This document shows positions 17,005 through 25,968 of a stretch of 48,400 nt of DNA, piece after piece. The first letter of the stretch is position 1, and the number at the start of each line of letters is the position of its first letter. Origin of the DNA: Ignavibacteria bacterium (GTDB lineage: Bacteria; Bacteroidota; Ignavibacteria; Tepidaquicellales; Tepidaquicellaceae); NCBI GenBank assembly GCA_016783945.1, contig JADHVP010000010.1:1-48400 (forward strand), given 5' to 3'. Position numbers and translations under genes: made by a program. The notes under the pieces were generated by a model that saw nothing but the letters and a program-made list of their open reading frames with translations, had not been told where the DNA came from and searched no databases.

Positions 17005-18276
17005 TTAGCTAAACATATCTATAACTTTCTTAATACCCCTTACAAGCATATCAATATCATATTTTGTATTGTAAAAGGCAAAGGAGGCTCTCACAGTTCC
17101 GGGAATTCCAAACCTATCCATTACAGGTTGAGTGCAGTGAATCCCAGTTCGGACAGCAATGCCAAGTCTGTCTAAAATCGTTCCTGTATCGTAAGGATGA
17201 ATATCACCAAGTAAAAATGAGATAACACTTGATTTCTCCTTTGCTGTGCCGATGATTCTAAGGTCATCTATCGAATCTAATATCTCGTTAGCATATTCCA
17301 TTAAGTCATTTTCGTGTTTTAATATATTATCAAATCCTATTTTGTTGACGTAATTTAATACACTTCCGAATGCTATAGCGCCAGCAATGTTTGGTGTACC
17401 CGCTTCGAATTTATGGGGAAGCTCAGCATAAGTGGTCTTTTCAAATGTAACCGTTTCTATCATGTCTCCTCCTCCCTGGTATGGCGGCATGGAGTCAAGC
17501 AGATTTTCTTTACCGTAAAGAACTCCCACTCCGGTTGGACCGAAAACCTTATGTCCCGAAATAGCATAGAAATCACAGCCAATATCCTGAATGTCTATTT
17601 TTATATGAGGTGCTGCCTGAGCTCCATCTAAAAGTACCGGTATATTTCTTTCGTGGGCGATCCTAACAATCTTTTTAACAGGGTTTATAGTTCCGAGGGA
17701 ATTTGAAATGTGAACAACCGAGACGAATCTGGTTCTGTCAGTTATTAGTTTTTCGTATTCTTCTATGATTAATTCACCTTTATTGTTTATAGGAATTACT
17801 TTTATTTTAGCTCCTGTTCGTTCACAAAGAAGCTGCCAGGGTACTATATTAGAATGATGTTCTAACATAGAAAGTATAATTTCATCACCCTCTTTTATGT
17901 TTTTGTTTCCATACGATGAAGCAACTAAGTTTATTGCTTCTGTGGTTCCCCGTACAAATATTATTTCGTTGGTACTCTTTGCATTAAGGAAGTCTCTAAT
18001 TTTAACACGAGACTCTTCATAGTTGGTTGTTGCTTTTTCACTCAGAAAATGAACCCCCCTATGAATGTTACTGTTAATCCCTTTATAGTATTGCTCTATT
18101 GTATCTAATAAACACTGTGGTTTTTGTGTCGTAGCAGCATTGTCGAGGTAGACTAATGGTTTTCCATAAACCTCTGTACTAAGTATTGGGAAGTCTTTGC
18201 GGATTTTTTCAACATCAAAGATTTTCTTAATACTAGTATCAACAGCTTTTTCGGGAACTATGTATGCTCGAGCCAT
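17005..18276 (-). CDS. sufS: SufS, group II cysteine desulfurase
   Basis: The 423-residue PLP enzyme takes sulfur from cysteine for Fe-S cluster assembly. The PLP Lys243 lies in SGHKVFGPTGVG and the persulfide-forming Cys381 in RTGIHCTQP, the short-loop group II arrangement that needs a SufE partner, which is encoded next. YLDNAATTQKP at residues 43-53 and the LEHHSNIVPW segment are typical. The first 15 or so residues are slightly longer than in E. coli SufS. It starts 15 nt after sufD. Confidence 0.97.
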   Translation of the reverse strand: MARAYIVPEKAVDTSIKKIFDVEKIRKDFPILSTEVYGKPLVYLDNAATTQKPQCLLDTIEQYYKGINSNIHRGVHFLSEKATTNYEESRVKIRDFLNAKSTNEIIFVRGTTEAINLVASSYGNKNIKEGDEIILSMLEHHSNIVPWQLLCERTGAKIKVIPINNKGELIIEEYEKLITDRTRFVSVVHISNSLGTINPVKKIVRIAHERNIPVLLDGAQAAPHIKIDIQDIGCDFYAISGHKVFGPTGVGVLYGKENLLDSMPPYQGGGDMIETVTFEKTTYAELPHKFEAGTPNIAGAIAFGSVLNYVNKIGFDNILKHENDLMEYANEILDSIDDLRIIGTAKEKSSVISFLLGDIHPYDTGTILDRLGIAVRTGIHCTQPVMDRFGIPGTVRASFAFYNTKYDIDMLVRGIKKVIDMFS

Positions 18277-18291
18277 ACTTAATGTTTTTAT

Positions 18292-19632
18292 TTATGAACC
18301 TTTTTTGAGTTTATTGTGAAGCATGTCAAATAATATATTCTTCAAAGGTTCAACTTTAATTTTCTGAATGATTTCACTTGCGAAAGCAAAAAGCAATGTA
18401 ATTCTTGCTTCTTTCTTATCGATACCCCTTGTTCTTAGATAGAATAATTCATCTTCGTTCAACTGTCCGGTTGTTGCCCCGTGGCTGCATCTCACATCGT
18501 CTGCAAAAATTTCTAATTGAGGTTTGGAATTCATGGCTGCTGTCTTTGTTAGCAATATGTTTTTGTTCGATTGGTAGGCATTTGTCTTTTGAGCATCTTT
18601 TCTAACTATGATTTTTCCGTTAAAAACCCCTACCGAGTTATCGCCAAGTATCCCTTTGTAGAATTCGTTACTTTGACAGTTGGGAACTGCGTGATCGACA
18701 AGTGTATGATTATCAACGTGCTGATTGCCTGATAGAACAAAAGCTCCATCAAAATTACATTCGCACCCCTCTCCATTTAAAAGGGAATTAAGATTGTTAC
18801 GTGTAATACTACCTCCCCATGAAATTGTAGCCGAATTAAACTTGCTGTATTCCTCCTGGTGAACCTGTGTCGTTCCTATGTGGAAACTTTTGTCACCCTC
18901 ACTTTGTATCTTATAAAGATTCAATTCTGAGTTTTTATCGGCAAATATTTCAGTAACAGTATTATTTAAACTGTGATTGTTACCAACAGTATAGTTGAGG
19001 TCAATGAGTGTAACAGAACTATCTTTTCCAGAGATGATAAGATTTCTGGGTTGCAGTAATGTGTTTGGTTTCTTTGTGTCAGAAATGTTTAAAATTATTA
19101 CTGGATCTTTTATTTTGTTTCCATCGGGCACATAAATAAATATACTATCGCAAGCGAATGCTGTGTTCAAAGCTGTGAAGCTGTTCGTTTTATAGTCTGC
19201 GTATTTTGCAAAGTGAGTATTGAAAATATCCGAATGTTTTTTTCGTACTTCTTTGAAGCTACTTATATATATTTTGTTTGAATCATCTTTAATATTAGAA
19301 AGATCATCTGAATATTTACCGTTAACAAGAACTGCAATATTCGCATCTAATTCGGGAATAAAGAATTTTTTTATTTCTTTTGCATATAAACTTGTTGTGT
19401 TTATAGAAAAGTCTTGATGGAAGTCGTGTTTTGTTATTAGGTCTGTGTTAGTATATTTCCACTCTTCATCTTTTCTGTCAGGAAAGCCAAGTGTATCAAA
19501 ATGTTTTAAAGCATCCTTTCTTAAATCATGCAAAGCAACTAGCGAAGAACTATTCAAATGGTTCTCAAACTTCTTAAATTCTTTAATTATATTTTCTTTG
19601 AAATTGTTCTTTTCCAGTGTTGTATTTGCCAT
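18292..19632 (-). CDS. sufD: SufD, Fe-S cluster assembly scaffold subunit
   Basis: The 446-residue protein has the SufBD beta-helix core: FPDRKDEEWKYTNTD near the N-terminus, the long strand-rich centre, and the closing CSHGATTGQLNEDELFYLR signature in which His is conserved. SufD pairs with SufB on the SufC dimer to form the SufBC2D scaffold. It is placed between sufC and sufS with short spacings (20 and 15 nt). Confidence 0.95.
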   Translation of the reverse strand: MANTTLEKNNFKENIIKEFKKFENHLNSSSLVALHDLRKDALKHFDTLGFPDRKDEEWKYTNTDLITKHDFHQDFSINTTSLYAKEIKKFFIPELDANIAVLVNGKYSDDLSNIKDDSNKIYISSFKEVRKKHSDIFNTHFAKYADYKTNSFTALNTAFACDSIFIYVPDGNKIKDPVIILNISDTKKPNTLLQPRNLIISGKDSSVTLIDLNYTVGNNHSLNNTVTEIFADKNSELNLYKIQSEGDKSFHIGTTQVHQEEYSKFNSATISWGGSITRNNLNSLLNGEGCECNFDGAFVLSGNQHVDNHTLVDHAVPNCQSNEFYKGILGDNSVGVFNGKIIVRKDAQKTNAYQSNKNILLTKTAAMNSKPQLEIFADDVRCSHGATTGQLNEDELFYLRTRGIDKKEARITLLFAFASEIIQKIKVEPLKNILFDMLHNKLKKGS

Positions 19633-19652
19633 AAATACATTTCTCTTATCTT

Positions 19653-20417
19653 TTATGAGGTAACCGCTTTTTTGTTCTCTTCTTTAACCCAGTCGTATCC
19701 GTATTCTTCGAGGTGCAATGCCAAATCCTTACCACCCGACCTTACAATCTTTCCATCATGTAATACGTGCACAAAATCAGGTACAATATAATTTAAGAGC
19801 CTCTGGTAATGCGTAATGACTATGAACGCATTGCTCTTGTTCCGCAATTTATTAACTCCATCAGCCACAATTTTCAAAGCATCGATATCAAGTCCCGAAT
19901 CTGTTTCATCGAGTATCGATAATTTGGGGTCTAACATTGCTAACTGAAATATTTCGTTCCTCTTTTTTTCTCCACCAGAGAATCCAACGTTTACAAATCG
20001 TTTTGTCATTTTTGTATCGAGTTCTACAAGAGCAGCCTTGTCTTTTAATAACTTTAAAAAATCTACTGCATTCATTGGTTCCTGACCATTGTACTTTCTA
20101 ATTTCGTTTATTGAAGTTTTCATGAAGTTTGTAATAGAGACTCCAGGTATTTCGACAGGATATTGAAATGCGAGAAATATTCCTTTCCTTGCCCTGTCTT
20201 CGGGAGAGAGATCTAATAAGTTTTCACCTTCATAGATGACCTCCCCGCTTGTAACCTCATAACCCTCTTTACCAGCAAGTACGGATGCAAGCGTACTTTT
20301 TCCTGAGCCGTTCGGTCCCATAATAGCGTATGTTTCACCGGCATTAACCTGCAGGTTGATTCCTTTTAGTATTTCTTTGTTTTCTATGTTTGCTTTAAGA
20401 TTTTTTATTGTCAACAT
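19653..20417 (-). CDS. sufC: SufC, ABC-type ATPase of the Fe-S assembly scaffold
   Basis: The 254-residue ATPase has Walker A GPNGSGKST (residues 34-42), the SufC-specific signature FSGGEKKRNE (146-155), and Walker B LSILDETDSGLD (166-177), where the extended Asp/Glu pattern is characteristic of SufC. It powers SufB-SufD remodelling in the cytoplasm. The order sufB-sufC-sufD with gaps of 32 and 20 nt indicates one transcript. Confidence 0.97.
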   Translation of the reverse strand: MLTIKNLKANIENKEILKGINLQVNAGETYAIMGPNGSGKSTLASVLAGKEGYEVTSGEVIYEGENLLDLSPEDRARKGIFLAFQYPVEIPGVSITNFMKTSINEIRKYNGQEPMNAVDFLKLLKDKAALVELDTKMTKRFVNVGFSGGEKKRNEIFQLAMLDPKLSILDETDSGLDIDALKIVADGVNKLRNKSNAFIVITHYQRLLNYIVPDFVHVLHDGKIVRSGGKDLALHLEEYGYDWVKEENKKAVTS

Positions 20418-20449
20418 AACTAAATTGCTTTTAAAATATTTTTAAAACT

Positions 20450-21895
20450 TTACCCGACACTTCCTTCTAAACTAACAGCAAGCAATTTCTGAGCTTCCAC
20501 AGCAAATTCCATTGGCAGATTGTTTAAAATTTCTTTTGCGTAACCGTTGACAATAAGAGCAACGGCATCTTCTTCGGGGATACCCCTCTGGTTACAATAA
20601 AAAAGAATTTCATCTTTTATTTTAGACGTTGTTGCCTCGTGCTCTACGGTTGCTGTATTATTTTTTATTTCAAAATAAGGGAATGTGTGTGCACCACATT
20701 TGTCTCCCATAAGAAGTGAATCACACTGAGAGAAGTTCTTTACGTTGTCAGCTGATTTTGTAACTCTGACAAGTCCCCTGTAACTATTGTTGCTGTGTCC
20801 GGCAGAGATTCCTTTCGATACTATTCTACTCTTTGTGTTTTTCCCCAGGTGTATCATTTTCGTTCCCGTGTCAGCTTGTTGGTAATTGTTAGTCATTGCA
20901 ACCGAATAAAACTCACCTATTGCATTTTCTCCTTTCAATATAACACTTGGATATTTCCATGTAATGGATGAGCCCGTTTCTACCTGCGTCCAGGAAATTT
21001 TTGAGTTAACACCAGCACATATTCCTCTCTTTGTTACAAAATTATAAATTCCTCCTTTGCCTTCTTTATCTCCTGGATACCAGTTTTGTACAGTTGAATA
21101 TTTAATCTCAGCGTTATCGTGGGCAACAAGTTCAACGACAGCCGCATGAAGTTGATTCTCATCTCTTATCGGAGCTGTACATCCTTCGAGATAACTAACA
21201 TAGCTACCCTCGTCTGCAACAATGAGTGTTCTTTCAAACTGACCTGTAAAAGCTGCATTAATTCTGAAGTATGTTGAGAGTTCCATTGGAGAACGAACTC
21301 CTTTGGGTATATAAATAAAGGATCCGTCACTGAACACGGCAGAGTTTAATGCTGCAAAATAATTATCTCCTTGAGGTACTACAGACCCAAGATATTTTTC
21401 AATAAGTTCAGGATGGTCCTTAATTGCATCACTCATAGAAGAAAATATTATTCCTAATTCAGAAAGCTTATCTTTATATGTAGTAGCAACCGATACACTG
21501 TCCATTACAGCATCAACGGCAACACCTGCTAAAACCATTTGTTCTTCGAGTGGAATCCCAAGCTTGTCATAAGTTGCTTTGATTTCCGGGGCAAGTTCAT
21601 CGAGGTTATTAAGTTTAGTTCTTTGTTTTGGAGCGGCATAATAAACTATATCCTGGTAATCAATTGGAGGATAATGAATATTAGCCCAGGTGGGTTCTTT
21701 CATTTTTAGCCAATTTCTATAAGCATTTAATCTCCAATCGAGCATAAATTTCGGTTCCTTTTTTTTAGCAGATATAAAACGAATCGTATCTTCGTTCAAA
21801 CCCTTCGGAATTGTGTCAAGCTCGATATCCGTCACAAATCCATATTTGTATTTTTTTCCTGCTAATTCATCTAATATTTTATCTTCGCCGCTCAT
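20450..21895 (-). CDS. sufB: SufB, Fe-S cluster assembly scaffold subunit
   Basis: The 481-residue protein matches SufB over its whole length: [16 protein letters not shown] near residue 50, the [20 protein letters not shown] segment, [20 protein letters not shown], and the C-terminal [13 protein letters not shown] and [17 protein letters not shown] blocks. It is the main site where clusters are built. It is the first gene of the suf operon; a palindrome resembling an Rrf2/IscR operator lies about 60-75 bp before its ATG. Confidence 0.97.
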   Translation of the reverse strand: MSGEDKILDELAGKKYKYGFVTDIELDTIPKGLNEDTIRFISAKKKEPKFMLDWRLNAYRNWLKMKEPTWANIHYPPIDYQDIVYYAAPKQRTKLNNLDELAPEIKATYDKLGIPLEEQMVLAGVAVDAVMDSVSVATTYKDKLSELGIIFSSMSDAIKDHPELIEKYLGSVVPQGDNYFAALNSAVFSDGSFIYIPKGVRSPMELSTYFRINAAFTGQFERTLIVADEGSYVSYLEGCTAPIRDENQLHAAVVELVAHDNAEIKYSTVQNWYPGDKEGKGGIYNFVTKRGICAGVNSKISWTQVETGSSITWKYPSVILKGENAIGEFYSVAMTNNYQQADTGTKMIHLGKNTKSRIVSKGISAGHSNNSYRGLVRVTKSADNVKNFSQCDSLLMGDKCGAHTFPYFEIKNNTATVEHEATTSKIKDEILFYCNQRGIPEEDAVALIVNGYAKEILNNLPMEFAVEAQKLLAVSLEGSVG

Positions 21896-21951
21896 TGCTC
21901 ATAGTTTTTGTGTTTTTATAAATAAAGACAATTAAATTAACAACAATCTAA

Positions 21952-21972
21952 ATAGGACTAATATAGTCGTAT
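21952..21972 (-). promoter_or_regulatory. Rrf2/IscR-like palindromic operator upstream of sufB
   Basis: A perfect inverted repeat GACTA-ATA-TAGTC lies at 21956-21968, with an outer ATA/TAT pair at 21952-21954 and 21970-21972. The layout resembles type-1 IscR and related Rrf2 operators. It lies 57-77 bp upstream of the sufB start, where a promoter is expected. No Rrf2 regulator gene is in the window, so regulation by Fe-S status is inferred. Confidence 0.5.
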
Positions 21973-22010
21973 ATAAAAACAAATAAAAGTCACAAATAGT
22001 TTTATTTTAC

Positions 22011-22901
22011 TTATTTTAATTCATTCACAAATTTAGACAAATTGATTACCCTGCTCTGAAATGAAAGTGGTGGAAAATTTATACCCATTAGCTGATTCGG
22101 TTCAACTACTGATCCGAGTATAAGATTATGTACATCATTATTAGGGAAGCTTTTTTTATAGTTTACAACCCAGACATCTGCCGGGAAACCTACTAAACTT
22201 GTAATGTACTGTGGTAAGTTTAATGTACCCAAACCCGGGAGTAAGAACATATTAACAGTCTTAACAGAGTTTGTTGTATCAACTGAGAAAAATCTATCAC
22301 CGTTTGTAGAACTGCTGTCAGGTATGAAAGAAGAATTAAATTTAATGACCGGGTTTGTAGTGTTGGCATAATTTAGAGAAACATCGCTGTCGATTAGGTT
22401 TGCTGATGGAGTCGTTATGTTGAAATTAGAATTATTCACTAACTGAATAGCTCCAGAGATTATGTTAGCTGCTGAAGTATCGGCAATGAGATCGAGAATT
22501 GTGTTTATATTAAAAAATGAAGTTAGTTCTATACAATCTCTTTCGCCTGGGATTGGATCGGGTGTATAAACAGCTAAAGTATCGGTGTTAGGCTTTTTAA
22601 AAATATACATCCAGGCACCAAGTGTGTTGGGATCAGAAAGTGCAGTGATTATCGAGATGTCTGTTTTGCCCATATCAGTTCCTTCGAACAAAACATTCCG
22701 CCCCAGAATAAGAACAAGTTCTGCATTGCTGCCGTATTTTCTTGTTACCTGTGCGTATGCAGAATCCAATCTATCCTTTGCTGTTACATTATTTGAAATT
22801 ATATCCGATATTATGTTTGATGTATTACTACAAGAAATTATATTTAGAGTAATAAGGAAAGAAGCAACTATTAAAAGATATGTCCTTATTGATTTATACA
22901 T
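22011..22901 (-). CDS. Hypothetical lipoprotein
   Basis: The 296-residue protein has a lipoprotein signal with lipobox IISC (Cys24). I do not recognise the rest: an early helical segment (AKDRLDSAYAQVTRKYGSNAEL), a strand-rich core with Asn/Thr/Ser-rich stretches (NNSNFNITTPSANL), and a C-terminal YKKSFPNN...LILGSVV segment. It is probably anchored in the outer or inner membrane. It lies upstream of the suf operon on the same strand (115 bp gap containing the sufB operator), so it is likely a separate unit. It is divergent from the methyltransferase gene. Confidence 0.8.
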   Translation of the reverse strand: MYKSIRTYLLIVASFLITLNIISCSNTSNIISDIISNNVTAKDRLDSAYAQVTRKYGSNAELVLILGRNVLFEGTDMGKTDISIITALSDPNTLGAWMYIFKKPNTDTLAVYTPDPIPGERDCIELTSFFNINTILDLIADTSAANIISGAIQLVNNSNFNITTPSANLIDSDVSLNYANTTNPVIKFNSSFIPDSSSTNGDRFFSVDTTNSVKTVNMFLLPGLGTLNLPQYITSLVGFPADVWVVNYKKSFPNNDVHNLILGSVVEPNQLMGINFPPLSFQSRVINLSKFVNELK

Positions 22902-23001
22902 TTGTTTGTTGTTTTACATTTTGCAAAATAATAACTTGAGCAATATTACATATTTTTTATTTAAAGTTATATATAGAAGGCAATTAAATTATTTAAGATA
23001 G

Positions 23002-23814
23002 ATGAAAACTCAAGAATACATAGAAGTTAATAAGAAATTTTGGAATGAAAGAGTTTCCATTCATAAAAAATCAGAGCTTTACGAACTGGAAAGTTTTAAG
23101 AAGGGTAAAAACAAACTCAATACACTTGAACGTAAGGAACTTGGAAACGTAAAAGACAAAACAATATTACATTTACAATGCCACTTCGGGATGGATACTT
23201 TATCATTAGCAATGCTGGGTGCGAAAGCAACGGGAATTGATTTTTCTGAGGATGCCATTAAAGAAGCAAAATCATTAAATAAAGAACTTGGACTCGATGC
23301 TGAATTTATACTTTCGGATATAAAATCTCTTCCTGAAAAGTTGGATAAGAAGTTTGATATAGTTTTCACTTCTTACGGAGTTCTCACATGGCTGCCTGAT
23401 TTAAACAAGTGGGCAGGGGTTGTCAATTATTTTTTAAAAGATGATGGGTTTTTTTACATAGCAGAGATTCATCCAGCGTCGATAATATTTGAAGATGGAA
23501 AAGGAGTTAAAGAGCTCAAAGTTAAATATCCATATTTCAGACAAGCAATTCCCCTTGAGTTTGTGGTAAATGGTTCTTATGCAGACTCTGAAGCTAGAAC
23601 AAAAAATAACAAGACATACGAGTGGCTTTATAGTTTAATGGATGTGTTTTCATCTTTGTTGAATGCAGGATTGAGTATAGAATTTTTTCATGAATTTCCA
23701 TTTACAGTTTACCCCCAGTTTCCTTTCATGAAAAGAGGTAGGGATGGATATTGGAGATTAAAAAAAGAAATACCTCTGCTGTTTTCAATTAAGGCTGTTA
23801 GAAATATCCAATGA
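23002..23814 (+). CDS. Class I SAM-dependent methyltransferase
   Basis: The 270-residue protein has a Rossmann methyltransferase domain. Motif I is LHLQCHFGMDTLSLA (about residues 56-70), a variant where the usual Gly-rich loop reads QCHFGMDT, followed by motif II ATGIDFSEDAI with the acidic residue for the ribose, and DIVFTSYGVLTWLPD as motif IV. This QCHFGxDT subgroup is common in bacteria and its substrate is unknown. The C-terminal third (about 180-270) is a family-specific extension with FFHEFPFTVYPQFPFM. It is monocistronic. Confidence 0.85.
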   Translation: MKTQEYIEVNKKFWNERVSIHKKSELYELESFKKGKNKLNTLERKELGNVKDKTILHLQCHFGMDTLSLAMLGAKATGIDFSEDAIKEAKSLNKELGLDAEFILSDIKSLPEKLDKKFDIVFTSYGVLTWLPDLNKWAGVVNYFLKDDGFFYIAEIHPASIIFEDGKGVKELKVKYPYFRQAIPLEFVVNGSYADSEARTKNNKTYEWLYSLMDVFSSLLNAGLSIEFFHEFPFTVYPQFPFMKRGRDGYWRLKKEIPLLFSIKAVRNIQ

Positions 23815-23947
23815 AAACTGATACATCCATAATGAATTATAATTTTAGATTATCTTAAATATATTTTTGTATAAAAACACATTCAATAAATCATCTATCC
23901 TAAATAATTGATAGATATAATTTCACATTAATAAGGGAGAAAACAAA

Positions 23948-24343
23948 ATGAAGATATATTATAAGGTTTGCTTCTCAGTTATTTTGTTATCATTTTTAAT
24001 TAGCTCTGGCTGTACAACTTCAAGTGAGTATCAAACATTCGAAGACCAGGTGAAAGAAACAGTTTCCAATATGATCACTTTGCTTGAGCAGGGTAACTAC
24101 TATGATCTTGTAAGAGATTATGCAGACCCGGAATTTGTAAAAGAAGAGGGTGGCGTTGAAGCAGTGTTACGAGATTTTAGTGAAGATGACAAAGAAAATC
24201 TTTTAAAATATTTAAAGGATATACAAGAAATACTACCGACTGTTGACAGAAAAAACTTAACTGTAACATATATGGCAGAAGACTTCCCTCAAGCATTAGT
24301 ATTTAAAAAGATCGGCGGTAGATGGTATTTAACAAATGATTAG
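23948..24343 (+). CDS. Small hypothetical lipoprotein
   Basis: The 131-residue protein has a lipoprotein signal with lipobox SSGC (Cys22). The mature part begins with a helical acidic stretch (FEDQVKETVSNMITLLEQGNYYDLVRDYADPEFV) and ends VFKKIGGRWYLTND, a pattern like small NTF2/DUF4878-type domains that fold over a pocket. The family is not certain. A GGGAG ribosome site (about 23935) precedes the ATG. It lies just before the micro-protein region but has no evident link to it. Confidence 0.8.
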   Translation: MKIYYKVCFSVILLSFLISSGCTTSSEYQTFEDQVKETVSNMITLLEQGNYYDLVRDYADPEFVKEEGGVEAVLRDFSEDDKENLLKYLKDIQEILPTVDRKNLTVTYMAEDFPQALVFKKIGGRWYLTND

Positions 24344-24665
24344 CATTAGATATAAAAAGATCACGTGAAACAAATAGTAAATTTCTATTGCTGGAAAAAA
24401 ACTATTGTATATTATTTTATAAAATTCTCAAAGACTCAATACTAGCATTAAGTAAATAATGGATTTTAATATCATCAAGGATAGATAGCAAATCATACTA
24501 TTCTTACCAAATTGTACAAATGTTATGAATATGATTCTAAAGGTCAATTAGAACACCTGTTTCTAACTCTTGGCTTCGAATGAGCTATCATACATACCTT
24601 CCCATTAGATAAAAAGACAATAACTCCTATAAAGATAATTTTTCAGGGATTTTCCAATTTTAGAC
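24344..24665. other. Intergenic region before the micro-protein locus
   Basis: AT-rich, with no gene, strong hairpin or repeat that I could support. Short open frames here lack ribosome sites and family features. Confidence 0.4.
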
Positions 24666-24694
24666 TTGACATGAGTGAAAAAGTATAGTATATT
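24666..24694 (+). promoter_or_regulatory. Sigma70-like promoter of the first micro-protein pair
   Basis: TTGACA (24666-24671) and TATATT (24689-24694) are separated by exactly 17 bp, an almost ideal housekeeping promoter. Initiation would give a leader of about 65 nt before the first 35-codon gene. Confidence 0.6.
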
Positions 24695-24766
24695 TAATCG
24701 AAGTAAAACAACTTCTTAGTATTCTTAAAAGTAGTCAATATACTAATGCAAAAGAAAGGGTGAAAA

Positions 24767-24874
24767 ATGAAATACAAAAAACCACAAAAGAAATCGGGTT
24801 CAAGGTATGAACTTTCCTGTGCCGCAATACTTTTAGTCCTTTTCGCATTCATCATTGTCGGTTTTATTGTTTAA
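24767..24874 (+). CDS. Micro-protein A1: 35-residue single-span membrane protein
   Basis: A 35-codon gene with a strong ribosome site AAGAAAGGG (24752-24760) six bases before ATG. The N-terminal half is basic (MKYKKPQKKSGSRYE) and the C-terminal half is a membrane span running to the stop (SCAAILLVLFAFIIVGFIV in outline). It aligns without gaps with the gene at 25463-25570: Tyr14, S-C-A-A-I at 17-21, L25-F26 and V-G-F-I-V at 31-35 are shared. Positive-inside reasoning puts the N-terminus in the cytoplasm. Family unknown. It is followed 65 nt later by micro-protein B1. Confidence 0.75.
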   Translation: MKYKKPQKKSGSRYELSCAAILLVLFAFIIVGFIV

Positions 24875-24939
24875 GGAATTTATAACTTACAATATTTCCA
24901 AAAACATTTTTCAGCAGCTTTAAACAGAAGGGAATCATT

Positions 24940-25047
24940 ATGGAAACGAAAAAAACGATAAAAGTAAGATCACTAAATTTTGAAATTTTCGATACGATTG
25001 TTGTATATATTCTTACAGTTTTACTAATCATTTGTTTTACAATGTAA
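24940..25047 (+). CDS. Micro-protein B1: 35-residue single-span membrane protein
   Basis: A 35-codon gene with ribosome site AGAAGGGA (24926-24933) before ATG. The N-terminus is basic (METKKTIKVRS) and the C-terminus is a membrane span to the stop. It is homologous to the gene at 25617-25724: aromatic-acidic-I-aromatic-D-T-[IL]-V-x-Y-[IV]-L at residues 14-25 is shared, and both are exactly 35 residues. It differs from type A by lacking the SCAA motif and having the IFDT/IYDT motif at the membrane edge. Function unknown; pairing with A suggests a heteromeric membrane unit. Confidence 0.72.
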   Translation: METKKTIKVRSLNFEIFDTIVVYILTVLLIICFTM

Positions 25048-25186
25048 TTAATAAATGAATTTTGCCTCTTTTCCTTAAGTGAAGCTTATCATTGACAAGG
25101 TCAGATCTTTTTGGAAAACGGTTAGTTAAATAATTAAATGAAATACATAAACAAGGTAATATTTTCTCTTATTGATAAATGATTTT
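25048..25186. other. 3' untranslated region of the first micro-protein pair
   Basis: Between the B1 stop and the conserved 3' box. A possible 14-codon frame (ATG about 25138, MKYINKVIFSLIDK) has no conserved counterpart in the second unit, and I do not call it a gene. Confidence 0.3.
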
Positions 25187-25232
25187 ACCCTTCATTTTAC
25201 CCTATGCTGAAAAAGAGGAAATAAAGGAAGTG
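25187..25232 (+). repeat. Conserved 3' box, copy 1
   Basis: An approximately 45-bp box containing TTTTACCCTATGCTGAAAAA (25195-25214) and then GAGGAAATAAAG. It is nearly identical to 25923-25968, where one A is inserted and TAT becomes TAC. The single-base indel shifts any reading frame, so the conservation is of nucleic acid, not protein. It directly precedes a terminator hairpin. Confidence 0.75.
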
Positions 25233-25262
25233 GGTGAGCGCCTTGCTCACCTGCTTTTTTTT
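25233..25262 (+). terminator. Rho-independent terminator after the first micro-protein pair
   Basis: Stem GGTGAGC (25233-25239), loop GCCTT, stem GCTCACC (25245-25251), then TGC and eight T residues (25255-25262). The loop GCCTT is identical to that of the terminator at 25969-25998, although the stem sequence is different. Confidence 0.85.
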
Positions 25263-25462
25263 ATACTCAGAAACAACTATAAAAATATAAAAATCATTAA
25301 CACATACAGAAATGTAGCAACGCCACTATAGTGATTTACATATTAAAGCATGGGAACTAATCCTACAAAACTTTCATATATCAGCCTACAGACAACGAAA
25401 AATAAATTCCTTAATTTTGTACAGATTTTATTTTAAAACAAAACAAGAAAGGGTAAAAAGAA
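25263..25462. other. Intergenic leader of the second micro-protein pair
   Basis: AT-rich, with no supported gene. A TAATTTTG box (about 25412-25419) fits the Bacteroidota TAnnTTTG minus-7 pattern and would give a short leader before the A2 gene, but no minus-33 box is clear. The ribosome site AAGAAAGGG is at 25445-25453. Confidence 0.35.
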
Positions 25463-25570
25463 TTGAGACAAAAAAATTTTAAAAAGACAAACAAATCGAG
25501 TTACAATATCTCCTGTGCTGCTATAGTAATTGTTCTTTTTGTAGTATTAGTCGTTGGTTTTATAGTATAA
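25463..25570 (+). CDS. Micro-protein A2: 35-residue single-span membrane protein (TTG start)
   Basis: The start is TTG at 25463, chosen because the ribosome site AAGAAAGGG ends nine bases before it and because this gives exactly 35 residues, aligning end to end with A1. The N-terminus is basic (MRQKNFKKTNKSSYN) and the span begins S-C-A-A-I at residues 17-21 and ends V-G-F-I-V. About 40% of residues are identical to A1, and many codons are changed silently, which points to purifying selection on a real protein. Confidence 0.72.
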   Translation: MRQKNFKKTNKSSYNISCAAIVIVLFVVLVVGFIV

Positions 25571-25616
25571 AATTTTAAACTTTCCCAAAAAAGTACAAAG
25601 ACGTAAGGGATAAAAA

Positions 25617-25724
25617 ATGAACAGGTATAAAACAAGTAGAGCTAAATATATAAGTTATGATATTTATGATACATTAGTAATGTATGTTCTTTCAATTATA
25701 ATAATAGCAGTTTTAGCTTTGTGA
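25617..25724 (+). CDS. Micro-protein B2: 35-residue single-span membrane protein
   Basis: ATG at 25617 follows an AAGGGA ribosome site (25606-25611). The 35 residues align end to end with B1. The N-terminus is basic (MNRYKTSRAKY), residues 14-25 read YDIYDTLVMYVL, and the remaining residues are purely hydrophobic. It lies 46 nt after A2, repeating the A-then-B order of the first unit. Family and role unknown. Confidence 0.72.
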   Translation: MNRYKTSRAKYISYDIYDTLVMYVLSIIIIAVLAL

Positions 25725-25922
25725 ACAATAAAGAGATCCCAAGATTTCTTTGTCGATTATAAGTCATTTAAAAGGTACAAGAGTAGATTACCGAAGCGAA
25801 GACTGTATCTGTGTAGCAGGGATATTGTCTTAGGAATTTGACTTATGATTAAATTGTCAATTTAAAAGCTATTAATGTAAAGAAAGGAGTTGAGTTAAAA
25901 GCTTTTAAGTTGAAGTTTCATT
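25725..25922. other. 3' untranslated region of the second micro-protein pair
   Basis: No supported gene; a ribosome-site-like AAAGAAAGGAG (about 25880) is followed only by a frame that stops at once (TTG AGT TAA). This may be the relic of a third gene, but the sequence does not prove it. Confidence 0.3.
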
Positions 25923-25968
25923 TTACCTCCTTTTTACCCTACGCTGAAAAAAGAGGAAATAAAGATAG
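25923..25968 (+). repeat. Conserved 3' box, copy 2
   Basis: Contains TTTTTACCCTACGCTGAAAA followed by AAGAGGAAATAAAG, matching copy 1 at 25187-25232. Similarity is much higher here than in the surrounding non-coding sequence, and it ends at the terminator stem, where pairing rather than sequence is conserved. Confidence 0.75.

Noticed and set aside
25179-25340. Small rightward frame through the first 3' box (MILPFILPYAEKEE...)
   Set aside because: The second copy of the box has a one-base insertion that destroys the same frame, so the conservation is not of protein.
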